DNA of 64,000 nucleotides. Origin: JAJYTL01 sp046705265. Its GTDB lineage: Bacteria > Pseudomonadota > Alphaproteobacteria > Ferrovibrionales > Ferrovibrionaceae. The stretch is from assembly GCA_046705265.1 (NCBI GenBank), contig JBJKQL010000036.1, forward strand, positions 1 to 64,000, written 5' to 3'. Shown here in pieces: positions 34,712 to 43,160 of the stretch; position 1 is the stretch's first letter, and each line of letters starts with the position of its first letter. The notes under the pieces were generated by a model. It ran no database searches, was not told the DNA's origin, and saw only the letters and a list, made by a program, of their open reading frames with translations. The translations under genes were made by a program, and so were the position numbers.

Positions 34712-35845
34712 ATGACCGCGACCATCGCTTATCTTGATTACAACGCGACCGCGCCGATTCGCGAGACGGCGGCGACGGCCGCGTTGGAGGCGATGCGGAT
34801 CGGTGGCAATCCATCGTCCGTGCATCGGGTGGGCCGCCTTGCGCGGCGTACCATAGACAAGGCGCGGCGCGAGGTCGCCGCCCTCGTTCAGGCGAAGGTG
34901 GAAGAGGTCATTTTCACTTCGGGCGGTACGGAAGCCAATGCCATGGCATTCGGCGGTTTTGTTGGCCGGCACAGGATCGTAAGCGCGATCGAACACGATT
35001 CGATCCTGGCCCTGCCTCATGAAACGCGCGTGCCGGTTACTTCCGGCGGTGTCGTGGATTTGGCGGCGCTGGAAGATTTCCTTGATGGCGTCCCGGTGGG
35101 AACCGCATTGGTTTCGGTGATGCTCGCGAATAACGAGACCGGAGTTATCCAGCCTGTGGCCGACGTCGCGAGGCTGGCCCATGGGCACGGCGCGCTGCTT
35201 CACTGCGACGCGGTCCAGGCGGCGGGCAAGATGGCGATCGATTTCAACGCCCTCGATGTCGATTTGATGTCGCTCAGCGCCCATAAGATAGGCGGGCCAC
35301 TGGGCGTCGGTGCGCTGATCGTCCGCGCTGGCCTCGGCTTAACGGCGGACCGCGTTGGCGGCGGGCAAGAGCGAGGCCGGCGTGCCGGCACGGAGAATCT
35401 TCCCGGTATCGCAGGGTTCGGCGCGGCCGCTGCGGAAGCGCGGACCGAGGTTGAGGCTTGGGGGCCGGTCGCTGCGCTGCGCGATGAGCTTGAAAGGCGT
35501 CTTTTGGCAATTCAGCCGGACCTTCCCCTGTTCGGCCGTTGCGCGCCGAGGCTCGCCAATACCACCTGTTTCGCCATGCCAGGCGTTAAGAGTGAGACAC
35601 AGGTGATTGCCTTCGATCTTGCAGGCGTCGCGGTCAGCGCGGGGGCGGCCTGTTCATCAGGCAAGGTTTCGGCATCGCATGTGTTGCGCGCGATGGGCGT
35701 GCCGATGGAACTTTCTAACGCGGCCATCCGCGTCAGCCTTGGGCTCGCGAGCGCCGCTGCGGAGATTGATCGATTGGTCGAGGTGTGGACGGAGATGCGC
35801 CGCCGCGCCGGGACCGTGGCGGCCGTGCGCGAACCAGCAGCGTGA
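34712..35845 (+). CDS. Cysteine desulfurase, first copy (NifS/IscS-like)
   Basis: A 377-residue PLP enzyme of the class V aminotransferase fold. It has YLDYNATAP at the N-terminus, TSGGTEANAMA, the PLP Lys in LSAHKIGGPLG and the persulfide-carrying Cys in SAGAACSSGK. It is shorter and more divergent than the second copy just downstream, and its active-site loop reads ACSSG, rather than the ACTSAS of true IscS. It could specialise in another sulfur acceptor or supply sulfane sulfur under different conditions; this is unproven. Confidence 0.9.
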   Translation: MTATIAYLDYNATAPIRETAATAALEAMRIGGNPSSVHRVGRLARRTIDKARREVAALVQAKVEEVIFTSGGTEANAMAFGGFVGRHRIVSAIEHDSILALPHETRVPVTSGGVVDLAALEDFLDGVPVGTALVSVMLANNETGVIQPVADVARLAHGHGALLHCDAVQAAGKMAIDFNALDVDLMSLSAHKIGGPLGVGALIVRAGLGLTADRVGGGQERGRRAGTENLPGIAGFGAAAAEARTEVEAWGPVAALRDELERRLLAIQPDLPLFGRCAPRLANTTCFAMPGVKSETQVIAFDLAGVAVSAGAACSSGKVSASHVLRAMGVPMELSNAAIRVSLGLASAAAEIDRLVEVWTEMRRRAGTVAAVREPAA

Positions 35846-35863
35846 GTGAGGAGAGCGGCGAGG

Positions 35864-37093
35864 ATGACCGAAGTCAGGAATATCAAGCTTCCGATCTACT
35901 TAGACTATCAGGCGACGACGCCGATGGACAAACGGGTGCTCGATGCGATGATGCCCTATTTCACCGAGCAGTATGGTAATCCGCATTCACGCAGCCATAG
36001 CTTCGGCTGGGAAGCCGAAGAGGCAGTGGAGAAGGCGCGAGCCGAAGTCGCTCATATCATCAACGCCGATGCGAAGTCGGTGATCTTCACCTCCGGCGCG
36101 ACCGAGAGCAACAATCTGGCCATCAAGGGCGTAGCCCGCTTCTACAAGGATCGCAAGAACCACGTCATCACCACGGTCACCGAGCACAAATGCGTCCTGG
36201 ATAGCTGCCGCCACCTGCAGCAGGAGGGCTTCGACGTCACCTATCTGCCAGTGCGGAAGAATGGTCTCGTGGACCTCGACCAGCTTCGGGCGGCGATTAC
36301 CGAGAATACGGTTCTGGTCTCGATCATGGCCGTAAACAACGAGATCGGTGTCATTCAGCCCCTCGCCGAGATCGGCCAGATTTGCCGGGAAAGCAAGGTT
36401 TTCTTCCATACCGACGCGGCACAGGCGGTGGGAAAGATTCCGCTTGATGTCGAGGCGATGAACATCGATTTGATGAGCATCTCGGGCCATAAGATCTATG
36501 GTCCGAAAGGGATCGGCGCGCTGTTCGTGCGCCGCCGGCCGCGCGTTCGGCTTGAGCCGCTGTTTTCCGGCGGCGGGCAGGAGCGTGGCTTCCGCTCAGG
36601 CACCTTGCCGGCTCCGCTTTGCGTCGGCCTCGGCGCGGCCTGCGCGATATGCGAGACGGACATGGGGGCTGACAACGAGCGCATCCGGGCGCTTTCGCAA
36701 CGCCTTTACAAGGGTATTACGGAGGCGATTCCGGAGGTCTTTCTCAATGGTGATCCGGAACAGCGGTATCCCGGCAATGTCAATTTGAGCTTCGCCTATG
36801 TCGAGGGCGAGAGCTTGCTGATGGGGATTAAGGATCTCGCGGTTTCTTCGGGCTCCGCCTGTACCTCGGCGTCGCTTGAGCCGTCCTATGTGCTGCGTGC
36901 CTTGGGCGTCGAGGAAGAGCTTGCCCATACCTCGATCCGTTTTGGCATCGGGCGGTTCACGACCGAGGCGGAGATCGACTACGCAGTCGGGGTGCTCAAA
37001 GAGCGGGTCGGCAAATTGCGCGCGCTAAGCCCGCTGTGGGAAATGGCGCAGGAAGGCATCGATATCAAATCGATTGAATGGGCGGCGCATTGA
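35864..37093 (+). CDS. iscS: Cysteine desulfurase IscS
   Basis: Transfers sulfur from cysteine to IscU and other acceptors. The 409 residues align with canonical IscS throughout: PIYLDYQATTPMD, FTSGATESNNLAIKG, the PLP Lys in SGHKIYGPKG, GGGQERGFRSGT and the mobile Cys loop SSGSACTSASLEPSYVLRALG. The C-terminal SPLWEMAQEGIDI tail, which binds partners in E. coli, is conserved. ATG 35864 is chosen with a GAGGAG site upstream. It follows the first desulfurase by 18 bp. Confidence 0.97.
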   Translation: MTEVRNIKLPIYLDYQATTPMDKRVLDAMMPYFTEQYGNPHSRSHSFGWEAEEAVEKARAEVAHIINADAKSVIFTSGATESNNLAIKGVARFYKDRKNHVITTVTEHKCVLDSCRHLQQEGFDVTYLPVRKNGLVDLDQLRAAITENTVLVSIMAVNNEIGVIQPLAEIGQICRESKVFFHTDAAQAVGKIPLDVEAMNIDLMSISGHKIYGPKGIGALFVRRRPRVRLEPLFSGGGQERGFRSGTLPAPLCVGLGAACAICETDMGADNERIRALSQRLYKGITEAIPEVFLNGDPEQRYPGNVNLSFAYVEGESLLMGIKDLAVSSGSACTSASLEPSYVLRALGVEEELAHTSIRFGIGRFTTEAEIDYAVGVLKERVGKLRALSPLWEMAQEGIDIKSIEWAAH

Positions 37094-37137
37094 CGATGTC
37101 AGCCGCAATACATACCTGAAGGGTTGGAGGATGAGAT

Positions 37138-37596
37138 ATGGCCTATAGCGAGAAGGTGGTCGACCATTACGAAAATCCTCGTAATGTCGGCTCGCTCGAC
37201 AAGAATGACGCCGCGGTCGGCACCGGGCTTGTCGGCGCACCGGCCTGTGGCGACGTCATGAAGTTGCAGATAAAGGTTAACGCGGACGGCGTCATCGAGG
37301 ATGCCAAATTCAAAACCTTCGGTTGCGGTTCGGCGATCGCTTCATCGAGTCTGGTGACGGAATGGGTCAAGGGCAAGACGCTGGACGAGGCGGGTACCAT
37401 CCGCAATACCGAGATCGCCCAGCATCTCGCGCTGCCGCCGGTGAAGATTCATTGCTCGGTTCTGGCGGAGGATGCGATCAAGGCTGCGATCGCCGATTAC
37501 CGGGCGAAACACACAAAAGCGGATGGAGCCACGCCAACGGGCGAGGGCGCGAGCGCGAAGGAAGGGGGAGAGCCAAGGATCGCCCAGGGCATCTAG
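37138..37596 (+). CDS. iscU: Iron-sulfur cluster scaffold IscU
   Basis: The scaffold on which [2Fe-2S] clusters are built. The three cluster Cys are C37 (GAPACGD), C63 (FGCGSA) and C106 (KIHCSVLAED), with Asp39 also present. LPPVK at about 99-103 is the motif bound by HscA. The core ends near residue 125; a polar C-terminal tail of about 25 residues rich in Gly, Glu and Lys is longer than in E. coli IscU (128 residues). Third enzyme of the ISC operon, directly after iscS. Confidence 0.97.
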   Translation: MAYSEKVVDHYENPRNVGSLDKNDAAVGTGLVGAPACGDVMKLQIKVNADGVIEDAKFKTFGCGSAIASSSLVTEWVKGKTLDEAGTIRNTEIAQHLALPPVKIHCSVLAEDAIKAAIADYRAKHTKADGATPTGEGASAKEGGEPRIAQGI

Positions 37597-37627
37597 GCGG
37601 AATGTGAGGTTGAGGAGCGAGAAGACA

Positions 37628-37963
37628 ATGCCCGGACAAGCGATGACCCTGACTGACGCGGCGGCGGAGCGCGTGAAGGCGCTCTTGGCCAAGCGCGAGA
37701 AACCGTCCTATGGCATACGCATCGGCGTGCGCACGGCAGGATGTTCCGGCCTGTCCTATACCCTCGAATACGCCGACGAGAAAGGCCAGTATGACGAGGT
37801 GGTGGAGGACAAGGGTGTCGTCATTTTGATTGACCCGAAGGCCGTGATGTTCGTGATCGGCACCACGATGGATTGGCAGGAAGATAGGTTAAAGCAGGGC
37901 TTTGTGTTCAATAACCCGAATGAAAAAGGCCGTTGCGGCTGTGGGGAATCGTTCCATGTGTAA
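37628..37963 (+). CDS. iscA: A-type iron-sulfur carrier IscA
   Basis: Delivers iron or clusters to target proteins. The 111-residue protein has the A-type motifs: TAGCSGLSY with the first Cys, and RCGCGESF with the last two near the C-terminus. ATG 37628 has a GAGG-type site before it and lies 31 bp after iscU; a longer in-frame opening from 37472 lies inside iscU and is rejected. Confidence 0.95.
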   Translation: MPGQAMTLTDAAAERVKALLAKREKPSYGIRIGVRTAGCSGLSYTLEYADEKGQYDEVVEDKGVVILIDPKAVMFVIGTTMDWQEDRLKQGFVFNNPNEKGRCGCGESFHV

Positions 37964-38154
37964 AGTGCAGCGGGCCGCGTTAGCGTAGCGAAGTTTTGGC
38001 GTCAAACCTCGGGCTTGAGTTATGGGGGCCGGTGATCTGGCCCCTTGGTTTTTAGGTCGAGATCAAAGGTCGCTGCAAACGACGGCTCGCAGGTCTTGTC
38101 CAAAGCCGGGTCCTGCTTCAGCGGGAACCGAGACGAAATGAGTGAGATGAGGCA

Positions 38155-38799
38155 ATGAGAGAAGGCAGCGCGAGTCTCGAAGAAAAGGAGGAAGCGCGAT
38201 CGGCGATGTCCGCATGTTGGTCGTGTCGTGGACCAGTTCAGGCGGGCGCGCTGTTCTGTTCGACCTGCCATGCCCTTCAGCCGCCGGTAGAAATCGATCA
38301 TTTTCGGCGGCTCGATCTGCCGGCCACCTTTGATCTCAGGCGTGAGGATGTGGAACGTCGGTATTTCACGTTGCAGCGCCAAATCCATCCTGATCGCTTC
38401 GCGGCCAAGTCAGCGAAGGAGCGACTTTACTCGGTTCAGCACACGGCAGCTCTGAACCAGTCCTTTGCCGACCTCATGGATCCGCTTTTGAGGGCCGAAT
38501 ATCTTTTGCGCTTCAAAGGCCGGCGGGTTGCCGTCGGCGAAGCGGAAACCGTCGCCGATTCCGAGCTCTTGCTTGAGGCGATGGCGCTTCGCGAGGAACT
38601 TGCCGAAGCGGAAAGCGCTGCCTCCGTTGAGGCACTCGCCGCCAAGGCGGAGGAGATGATTGGCAGGATTTTGAGCACGCTTTCCGGCGCCTTTACCCGC
38701 GACAATCTCGACACCGCCGCCGAACTCGTTTTGCGGCTTCGCTATATGCGGAAATTCGCCGACGAGGCAAAGCGCCACTTGAGCCGGCTTGGAGGTTAA
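38155..38799 (+). CDS. hscB: Co-chaperone HscB with N-terminal zinc finger
   Basis: J-domain protein that delivers IscU to HscA. The 214-residue protein has CWSC at 21-24 and CSTC at 35-38, a four-Cys zinc-binding module found in eukaryotic HSC20 and some bacteria but missing in E. coli HscB. The J-domain follows with HPD at 78-80 (RQIHPDRF) and then the C-terminal IscU-binding helices (LNQSFADLMDPLLRAEYLL). Start may instead be ATG 38206, which would keep the zinc finger. A 191-bp gap separates it from iscA. Confidence 0.93.
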   Translation: MREGSASLEEKEEARSAMSACWSCRGPVQAGALFCSTCHALQPPVEIDHFRRLDLPATFDLRREDVERRYFTLQRQIHPDRFAAKSAKERLYSVQHTAALNQSFADLMDPLLRAEYLLRFKGRRVAVGEAETVADSELLLEAMALREELAEAESAASVEALAAKAEEMIGRILSTLSGAFTRDNLDTAAELVLRLRYMRKFADEAKRHLSRLGG

Positions 38800-38803
38800 T
38801 GGC

Positions 38804-40690
38804 GTGCAGTTGCTGGAGATCAGGGAGCCCGGCCAGACACCGCTTCCGCACGCCGATGAAAGCCGTGAAATCGCGGTGGGGATCGACCTTGGCACCACCA
38901 ATTCGCTGGTTGCGATTTCTATGGGTGGCAAGCCTGAAGCACTGCGCGACCGGGAAGGGCGGGTGCTGCTACCTTCGGTCGTCGATTATGGACCGGGGAA
39001 TCCCGTCGTCGGCCAGGCGGCGCGGGACATGCTTTTGGCTGCACCGGAACGCGTCGCGGTATCGATTAAGCGCCTCATGGGGCGTGGCATCGGCGATTTT
39101 AAAGCGGTCGATGGGACGTTGCCGTTCCAGGTCGAAAGCGCCGCCGATGAGCGCATGGTGCGCCTCGTCCTCGGCGAGCGACGACTGACGCCGGTCGAGA
39201 TTTCCGCCGATATCCTGCGGGCCTTGAAGTTGCGGGCAGAGACGGCGCTTGGCCGTCCGGTTACGCAGGCGGTGGTGACGGTGCCTGCCTATTTTGATGA
39301 TGCCGCGCGCACAGCGACGCGCGATGCGGCGAGACTCGCCGGTCTTCAAGTGCTTCGCCTCGTCAATGAGCCAACCGCGGCGGCGCTCGCCTATGGCCTC
39401 GACCGCGGCGCCGAAGGCCTCTATGCCGTCTACGATTTGGGTGGCGGCACCTTTGACGTCTCGGTGCTGCGACTTGAAAAAGGCGTTTTTCAGGTCCTTG
39501 CAACTGGCGGCGATGCCGCCCTTGGAGGCGACGATTTTGATCATCTTTTGGCCGAACATTTTTTAGACGAGCGCGGCAGTGATCGGCCCACGCTTTCGGT
39601 GGCGGAAACGAAGCGACTTCTGGCGCTTGCGCGCGAAGCGAAGGAAACGCTGACGGCAGAGAGCGAAGGGGAATGGCGGATCGAGGCGGGGGGTGTGACG
39701 AGCCGACATCGCGTCGACCGCGTAAAATTCGAAGCGCTGATCAGGCCCTTGGTTGACCGCACAATCAAGACCGCGACGGCAGTGCTCGCCGACGCAGGAT
39801 TGAGCATCGAGGAGGTCAAGGGAGTCGTTCTGGTCGGAGGTGCGACGAGAGTTCCCCTGGTAAGGCAGCGCGTCGCAGAACTGTTCGGTGGTCCGCCCCT
39901 CGGCGATATCGATCCCGATCAGGTGGTTGCCCTCGGCGCTGCTCTTCAGGCCGAAGCCTTGACCCGGGGCGGTGATACGCTGCTTCTTGACGTGGTGCCG
40001 CTCTCGCTTGGCATTGAGACGATGGGGGGGTTGGTCGAAAAGGTGATCCCACGCAACACGCCAATCCCGGCTGCCCGCGCTCAGGAGTTCACGACGTATC
40101 AAGATGGACAGAGTGCCATGGCGATCCATGTCGTACAGGGCGAGCGCGAGCTTGCACCACAGAACCGCAGTCTCGCCCGCTTCGAATTGCAGGGCATCCC
40201 TGCAATGACTGCGGGCGCCGCCCGCATTCGCGTAACCTTTGCCGTCGACGCCGACGGGCTCCTTAGTGTCACCGCCGAGGAAACCATGACCGGCGTGCAC
40301 CAGACGGTCGAGGTCAAGCCGTCCTATGGCTTGAGCGAAGACGAGATGGCGGAGATGCTGCGCCAGAGCATGGAGAATGCGGCCGACGACATGACCGTAC
40401 GCCTTCTTACCGAGGCGAAGGTCGAAGCAGAACGCGTTCTGCTTGCGCTTGACGCGGCGCTGAAAGCAGATGGTGGCCTGTTGAATTCTGTCGAACGGCG
40501 CGAAATCGACGTAGTCGCCGCCACGCTTCGTGATGCGCTGACCGGTCCGGATCGGGATGCCATCAGCGCCGGTGTGAAGGCGCTCGACGCGGCGACTGTG
40601 GAATTCGCTAGCCGGCGGATGGACCAGGGGATGCGCAACGCCTTGCGCGGCATCAATATCGACCACCTGTCCGATCTCATCAGTCGATAG
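38804..40690 (+). CDS. hscA: Hsp70-type chaperone HscA
   Basis: ATP-driven chaperone that helps release clusters from IscU. The 628-residue protein has the Hsp70 ATPase signatures VGIDLGTTNSLVA, VYDLGGGTFDVSVL and VVLVGGATRVPLV, the linker DVVPLSLGIETMGG, and the peptide-binding domain. GTG 38804 has an ideal GGAGGT site 8 bases upstream; it begins 5 bases after the hscB stop, so the two are tightly coupled. Confidence 0.96.
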   Translation: MQLLEIREPGQTPLPHADESREIAVGIDLGTTNSLVAISMGGKPEALRDREGRVLLPSVVDYGPGNPVVGQAARDMLLAAPERVAVSIKRLMGRGIGDFKAVDGTLPFQVESAADERMVRLVLGERRLTPVEISADILRALKLRAETALGRPVTQAVVTVPAYFDDAARTATRDAARLAGLQVLRLVNEPTAAALAYGLDRGAEGLYAVYDLGGGTFDVSVLRLEKGVFQVLATGGDAALGGDDFDHLLAEHFLDERGSDRPTLSVAETKRLLALAREAKETLTAESEGEWRIEAGGVTSRHRVDRVKFEALIRPLVDRTIKTATAVLADAGLSIEEVKGVVLVGGATRVPLVRQRVAELFGGPPLGDIDPDQVVALGAALQAEALTRGGDTLLLDVVPLSLGIETMGGLVEKVIPRNTPIPAARAQEFTTYQDGQSAMAIHVVQGERELAPQNRSLARFELQGIPAMTAGAARIRVTFAVDADGLLSVTAEETMTGVHQTVEVKPSYGLSEDEMAEMLRQSMENAADDMTVRLLTEAKVEAERVLLALDAALKADGGLLNSVERREIDVVAATLRDALTGPDRDAISAGVKALDAATVEFASRRMDQGMRNALRGINIDHLSDLISR

Positions 40691-40732
40691 CTTTTCAGAT
40701 CATAGGGATGAGTTGGTTTTGAGGAAGTCTAT

Positions 40733-41068
40733 ATGCCGAAAATGACGTTTGTTTCTACTGACGGCCATCGTACCGAAGTCGACGCGCCGGTCGGGCTTTC
40801 CGTGTTGGAAATTGCGCATCGTAACAACATCGACCTCGAGGGTGCATGCGAAGGATCGCTTGCCTGCTCCACCTGTCACATCATCGTCGACGAAGATGAC
40901 TTTGACCGCCTCAGCGAGCCGACCGAGGAGGAGGAAGATATGCTCGACCTCGCCTTCGGCCTTACCCACACTTCGCGTCTCGGCTGCCAGATCATCATGA
41001 GCGAGGAACTGGACGGCCTAACCGTAACGTTGCCGGCGGCAACGCGTAATATGATGCCGCAGAAATAG
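40733..41068 (+). CDS. fdx: [2Fe-2S] ferredoxin of the ISC system
   Basis: Electron donor for cluster assembly. The 111-residue adrenodoxin-type protein has the ligands in CEGSLACSTC and a distant Cys in RLGCQIIM. The acidic stretch EPTEEEEDMLD is typical of this subgroup and its redox partners. It follows hscA by 42 bp. Confidence 0.96.
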   Translation: MPKMTFVSTDGHRTEVDAPVGLSVLEIAHRNNIDLEGACEGSLACSTCHIIVDEDDFDRLSEPTEEEEDMLDLAFGLTHTSRLGCQIIMSEELDGLTVTLPAATRNMMPQK

Positions 41069-41099
41069 AACTGCAGTCGGATCGCGGATGGGAGGAGGT

Positions 41100-41300
41100 A
41101 TGAGCTTGTGTTGGACCGACGTGCGCGAGATCGCGATCGCACTGGACGAGGCGCATCCGGACGCCGATGTCGTCAACCTGCGTTTCACCGATCTGCATAA
41201 GTGGATCCTGAATTTGGAGGGCTTCGCGGACGATCCTCGGCGATCGAACGAAAAGGTCCTTGAGGCGATTCAAATGGCTTGGCTTGAAGAGCGTGAATAG
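41100..41300 (+). CDS. iscX: IscX, small acidic ISC accessory protein
   Basis: A 66-residue protein matching IscX (YfhJ): CWTDVREIAIALDEAHPDAD, NLRFTDLHKWILNLEGF and the C-terminal AIQMAWLEERE. It binds IscS and iron and acts as a regulator of assembly. ATG 41100 follows a strong GGAGGAGG site; an ATG at 41088 is in frame but less likely. Last gene of the ISC operon. Confidence 0.93.
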   Translation: MSLCWTDVREIAIALDEAHPDADVVNLRFTDLHKWILNLEGFADDPRRSNEKVLEAIQMAWLEERE

Positions 41301-41338
41301 CGTCAGATTGACGCAGGCCACGGGCGGAGATTGCGCCG

Positions 41339-41737
41339 GTGTCGACCGAAAGCGAATTTCAGAATTACCTCGCCGAGCTCTTGGCACCGCTTGGGGCGAT
41401 CCGCTTTCGCCGCATGTTCGGCGCCGTCGGCATATTTAATACGCGTGGTATGTTTGGCCTGATCATTGACGAGACGCTCTATTTCAAGGTCACCGCTGAG
41501 AGCCGAGCAGCCTACGAAGCAGCCGGCATGAGTCAAATCACCTACGAGCGGACCGGCGGACAGGAAATCGGTCTGCCTTATTTCGAGGTTCCGGACAGAC
41601 TCTTGGATGAGCCTGACGCTTTCCTTGAATGGGCCAGGACGGCCTTCGCGGCAGCGGTTCCGACCCGACGACGGCGGGGTGTTCCGGACGGCGGCGGCAA
41701 CCCCATCAGCGTACCGGGACGAAAGCCTGAGCGATGA
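41339..41737 (+). CDS. TfoX N-terminal-domain protein
   Basis: A 132-residue protein with the TfoX/Sxy N-terminal fold: RFRRMFGAVGIFNTRGMFGLIIDETLYFKVT, then a C-terminal basic tail (PTRRRRGVPDGG). Stand-alone proteins of this type are widespread and mostly uncharacterised; competence regulation is known only for full TfoX. Translation from GTG 41339 is supported by a GGAG site. Its stop overlaps the next ATG as ATGA, so it is coupled to the GNAT gene. Confidence 0.85.
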   Translation: MSTESEFQNYLAELLAPLGAIRFRRMFGAVGIFNTRGMFGLIIDETLYFKVTAESRAAYEAAGMSQITYERTGGQEIGLPYFEVPDRLLDEPDAFLEWARTAFAAAVPTRRRRGVPDGGGNPISVPGRKPER

Positions 41738-42255
41738 CGCGCCTCCATCGCGTACGCGATTGGACGGTGGAAGACATTCCTGGCATCGCCAAGGTGGAGA
41801 TCGCGAGTTGGCGCGCGGCCTATGGCGAGATCATCGAATCGGCGGTCCTTGATCGGCGGGATTTCGCCCGGATCGCGATCCGCTGGCAGCGAGCCTTCGA
41901 CCACAGGCTGTTGACCAAGGTCGCCGAGGTCGAGGGCGAAGTAGCGGGTTTTGCGAGCCGCGACGAGGCTGAAATCACCATGCTCTATGTGGATCCACGG
42001 CGCTGGCGCCAGGGAATCGGCCGCGCCCTTCTGAGCCGGACGCTGGTTGAGATCGCGGCTTCTCGGGCGGTCGCGGCCTGGCTGTGGGTGTTGGCGAAAA
42101 ACGAGACGGCGCGCCAATTTTATGTGGCCCAGGGTGGGGTGGCTGTCGAACCAGGAAGAATCCGGGTCGGCACCCAAGTTCTCGATCAGATACGTTATTG
42201 TTGGGATTTCTCCCAAGATTCCGCCAACCTTGCCACTGAGATCATCGGCCGGTGA
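41734..42255 (+). CDS. GNAT-family N-acetyltransferase
   Basis: A 173-residue acetyltransferase. It has VEIASWRAAYGEIIES at the N-terminus, the core strand ITMLYVDPRRWRQGIGRALL with the acetyl-CoA loop (RRWRQGIGRA), and a C-terminal VLAKNETARQFYVAQGGVAVE motif. The AYxxI type resembles acetyltransferases acting on small amines or on ribosomal protein alanine, but no substrate can be named. It is translationally coupled to the TfoX-like gene and overlaps the 3' end of the enoyl-CoA hydratase gene by 14 bp. Confidence 0.88.
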   Translation: MTRLHRVRDWTVEDIPGIAKVEIASWRAAYGEIIESAVLDRRDFARIAIRWQRAFDHRLLTKVAEVEGEVAGFASRDEAEITMLYVDPRRWRQGIGRALLSRTLVEIAASRAVAAWLWVLAKNETARQFYVAQGGVAVEPGRIRVGTQVLDQIRYCWDFSQDSANLATEIIGR

Positions 42256-43033
42256 ATTGTGCCGGTCGCTTTTCCATAAAAGCGACTACGCCCTCGCGAA
42301 AGTCGTCGCTCATGCCGGCCTCGCGCTGGGCGTCGCGTTCGGCATCGAGCTGACGGTCGAGATCGTTGGCAAGCGAGTGGTTGAGCGTCGCCTTGATCAG
42401 GCCGAGCCCCTTGGTTGGGCCTTGGGCAAGCTTTTTCGCCAGCGCCTCGGCCTCGGTCATGAGTGCGCCGTCGTCAACGCATTTCCAGATGAGGCCCCAT
42501 TCCGCTGCCGTCGCGGCCGGCAGTCTTTCTCCCAGCATTGCCAGGCCGGCGGCGCGTGCCGGCCCGATCAGACGCGGCAGGAAATAAGTCGATCCTGCAT
42601 CTGGTATAAGGCCGATATTGCAGAAGGCCTGCAGGAAATAGGCGGAGCGGGCGGCGATGACAATGTCGCAAGCAAGCGCCAGTGACATGCCGGCGCCAGC
42701 GGCAGGGCCGTTGACCGCGGCGACGGTCGGGATTTCGAGGCCCCGCAGACTGCGGATCAGAGGATTATAATTTTCCTCCAGCGACCGGCCAAGATCAGGA
42801 CGCGAATCGGTGCCGGTCGGCTGGCGCTGGCCGAGGTCGGCGCCAGCGCAGAAGGCACGTCCCGCACCAGTAATCAAGAGGGCGCGGAGGGCAGGTTCTG
42901 CCTCAAGCTCCGCCATCACCTGGCGTAACTCGGCGTGCATCGCGTCAGTGAAGCTGTTCAGCCGGTCGGGGCGATTGAGCGTCAGCCGGGCGAGGCTGGC
43001 TTCAATGGTGAAGATGATGGTTTGATAGGCCAT
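42242..43033 (-). CDS. Enoyl-CoA hydratase/isomerase, PaaG-like
   Basis: A 263-residue crotonase-fold enzyme. LTLNRPDRLNSF and AGRAFCAGADLGQ form the CoA and oxyanion regions, and NGPAAGAGMSLALACDIVIA is the core motif. NIGLIPDAGSTYFLPRLIG with Asp is the pattern of PaaG, which isomerises ring-1,2-epoxyphenylacetyl-CoA. No other paa gene is nearby, so it may act in another beta-oxidation step. ATG 43033 is chosen as the natural start. Confidence 0.85.
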   Translation of the reverse strand: MAYQTIIFTIEASLARLTLNRPDRLNSFTDAMHAELRQVMAELEAEPALRALLITGAGRAFCAGADLGQRQPTGTDSRPDLGRSLEENYNPLIRSLRGLEIPTVAAVNGPAAGAGMSLALACDIVIAARSAYFLQAFCNIGLIPDAGSTYFLPRLIGPARAAGLAMLGERLPAATAAEWGLIWKCVDDGALMTEAEALAKKLAQGPTKGLGLIKATLNHSLANDLDRQLDAERDAQREAGMSDDFREGVVAFMEKRPAQFTGR

Positions 43034-43160
43034 GGCCCTCCCCCAGCCTGACGGGTCAATCAAAACAATCGGCGGCGAGTCTGCCTCTCCGTCGATAGAG
43101 CCGTCAACCGGGTGCGGCGTCGCGAACGGCGATTGGCGGGTGCCGGCCGCTACGGAGGGG

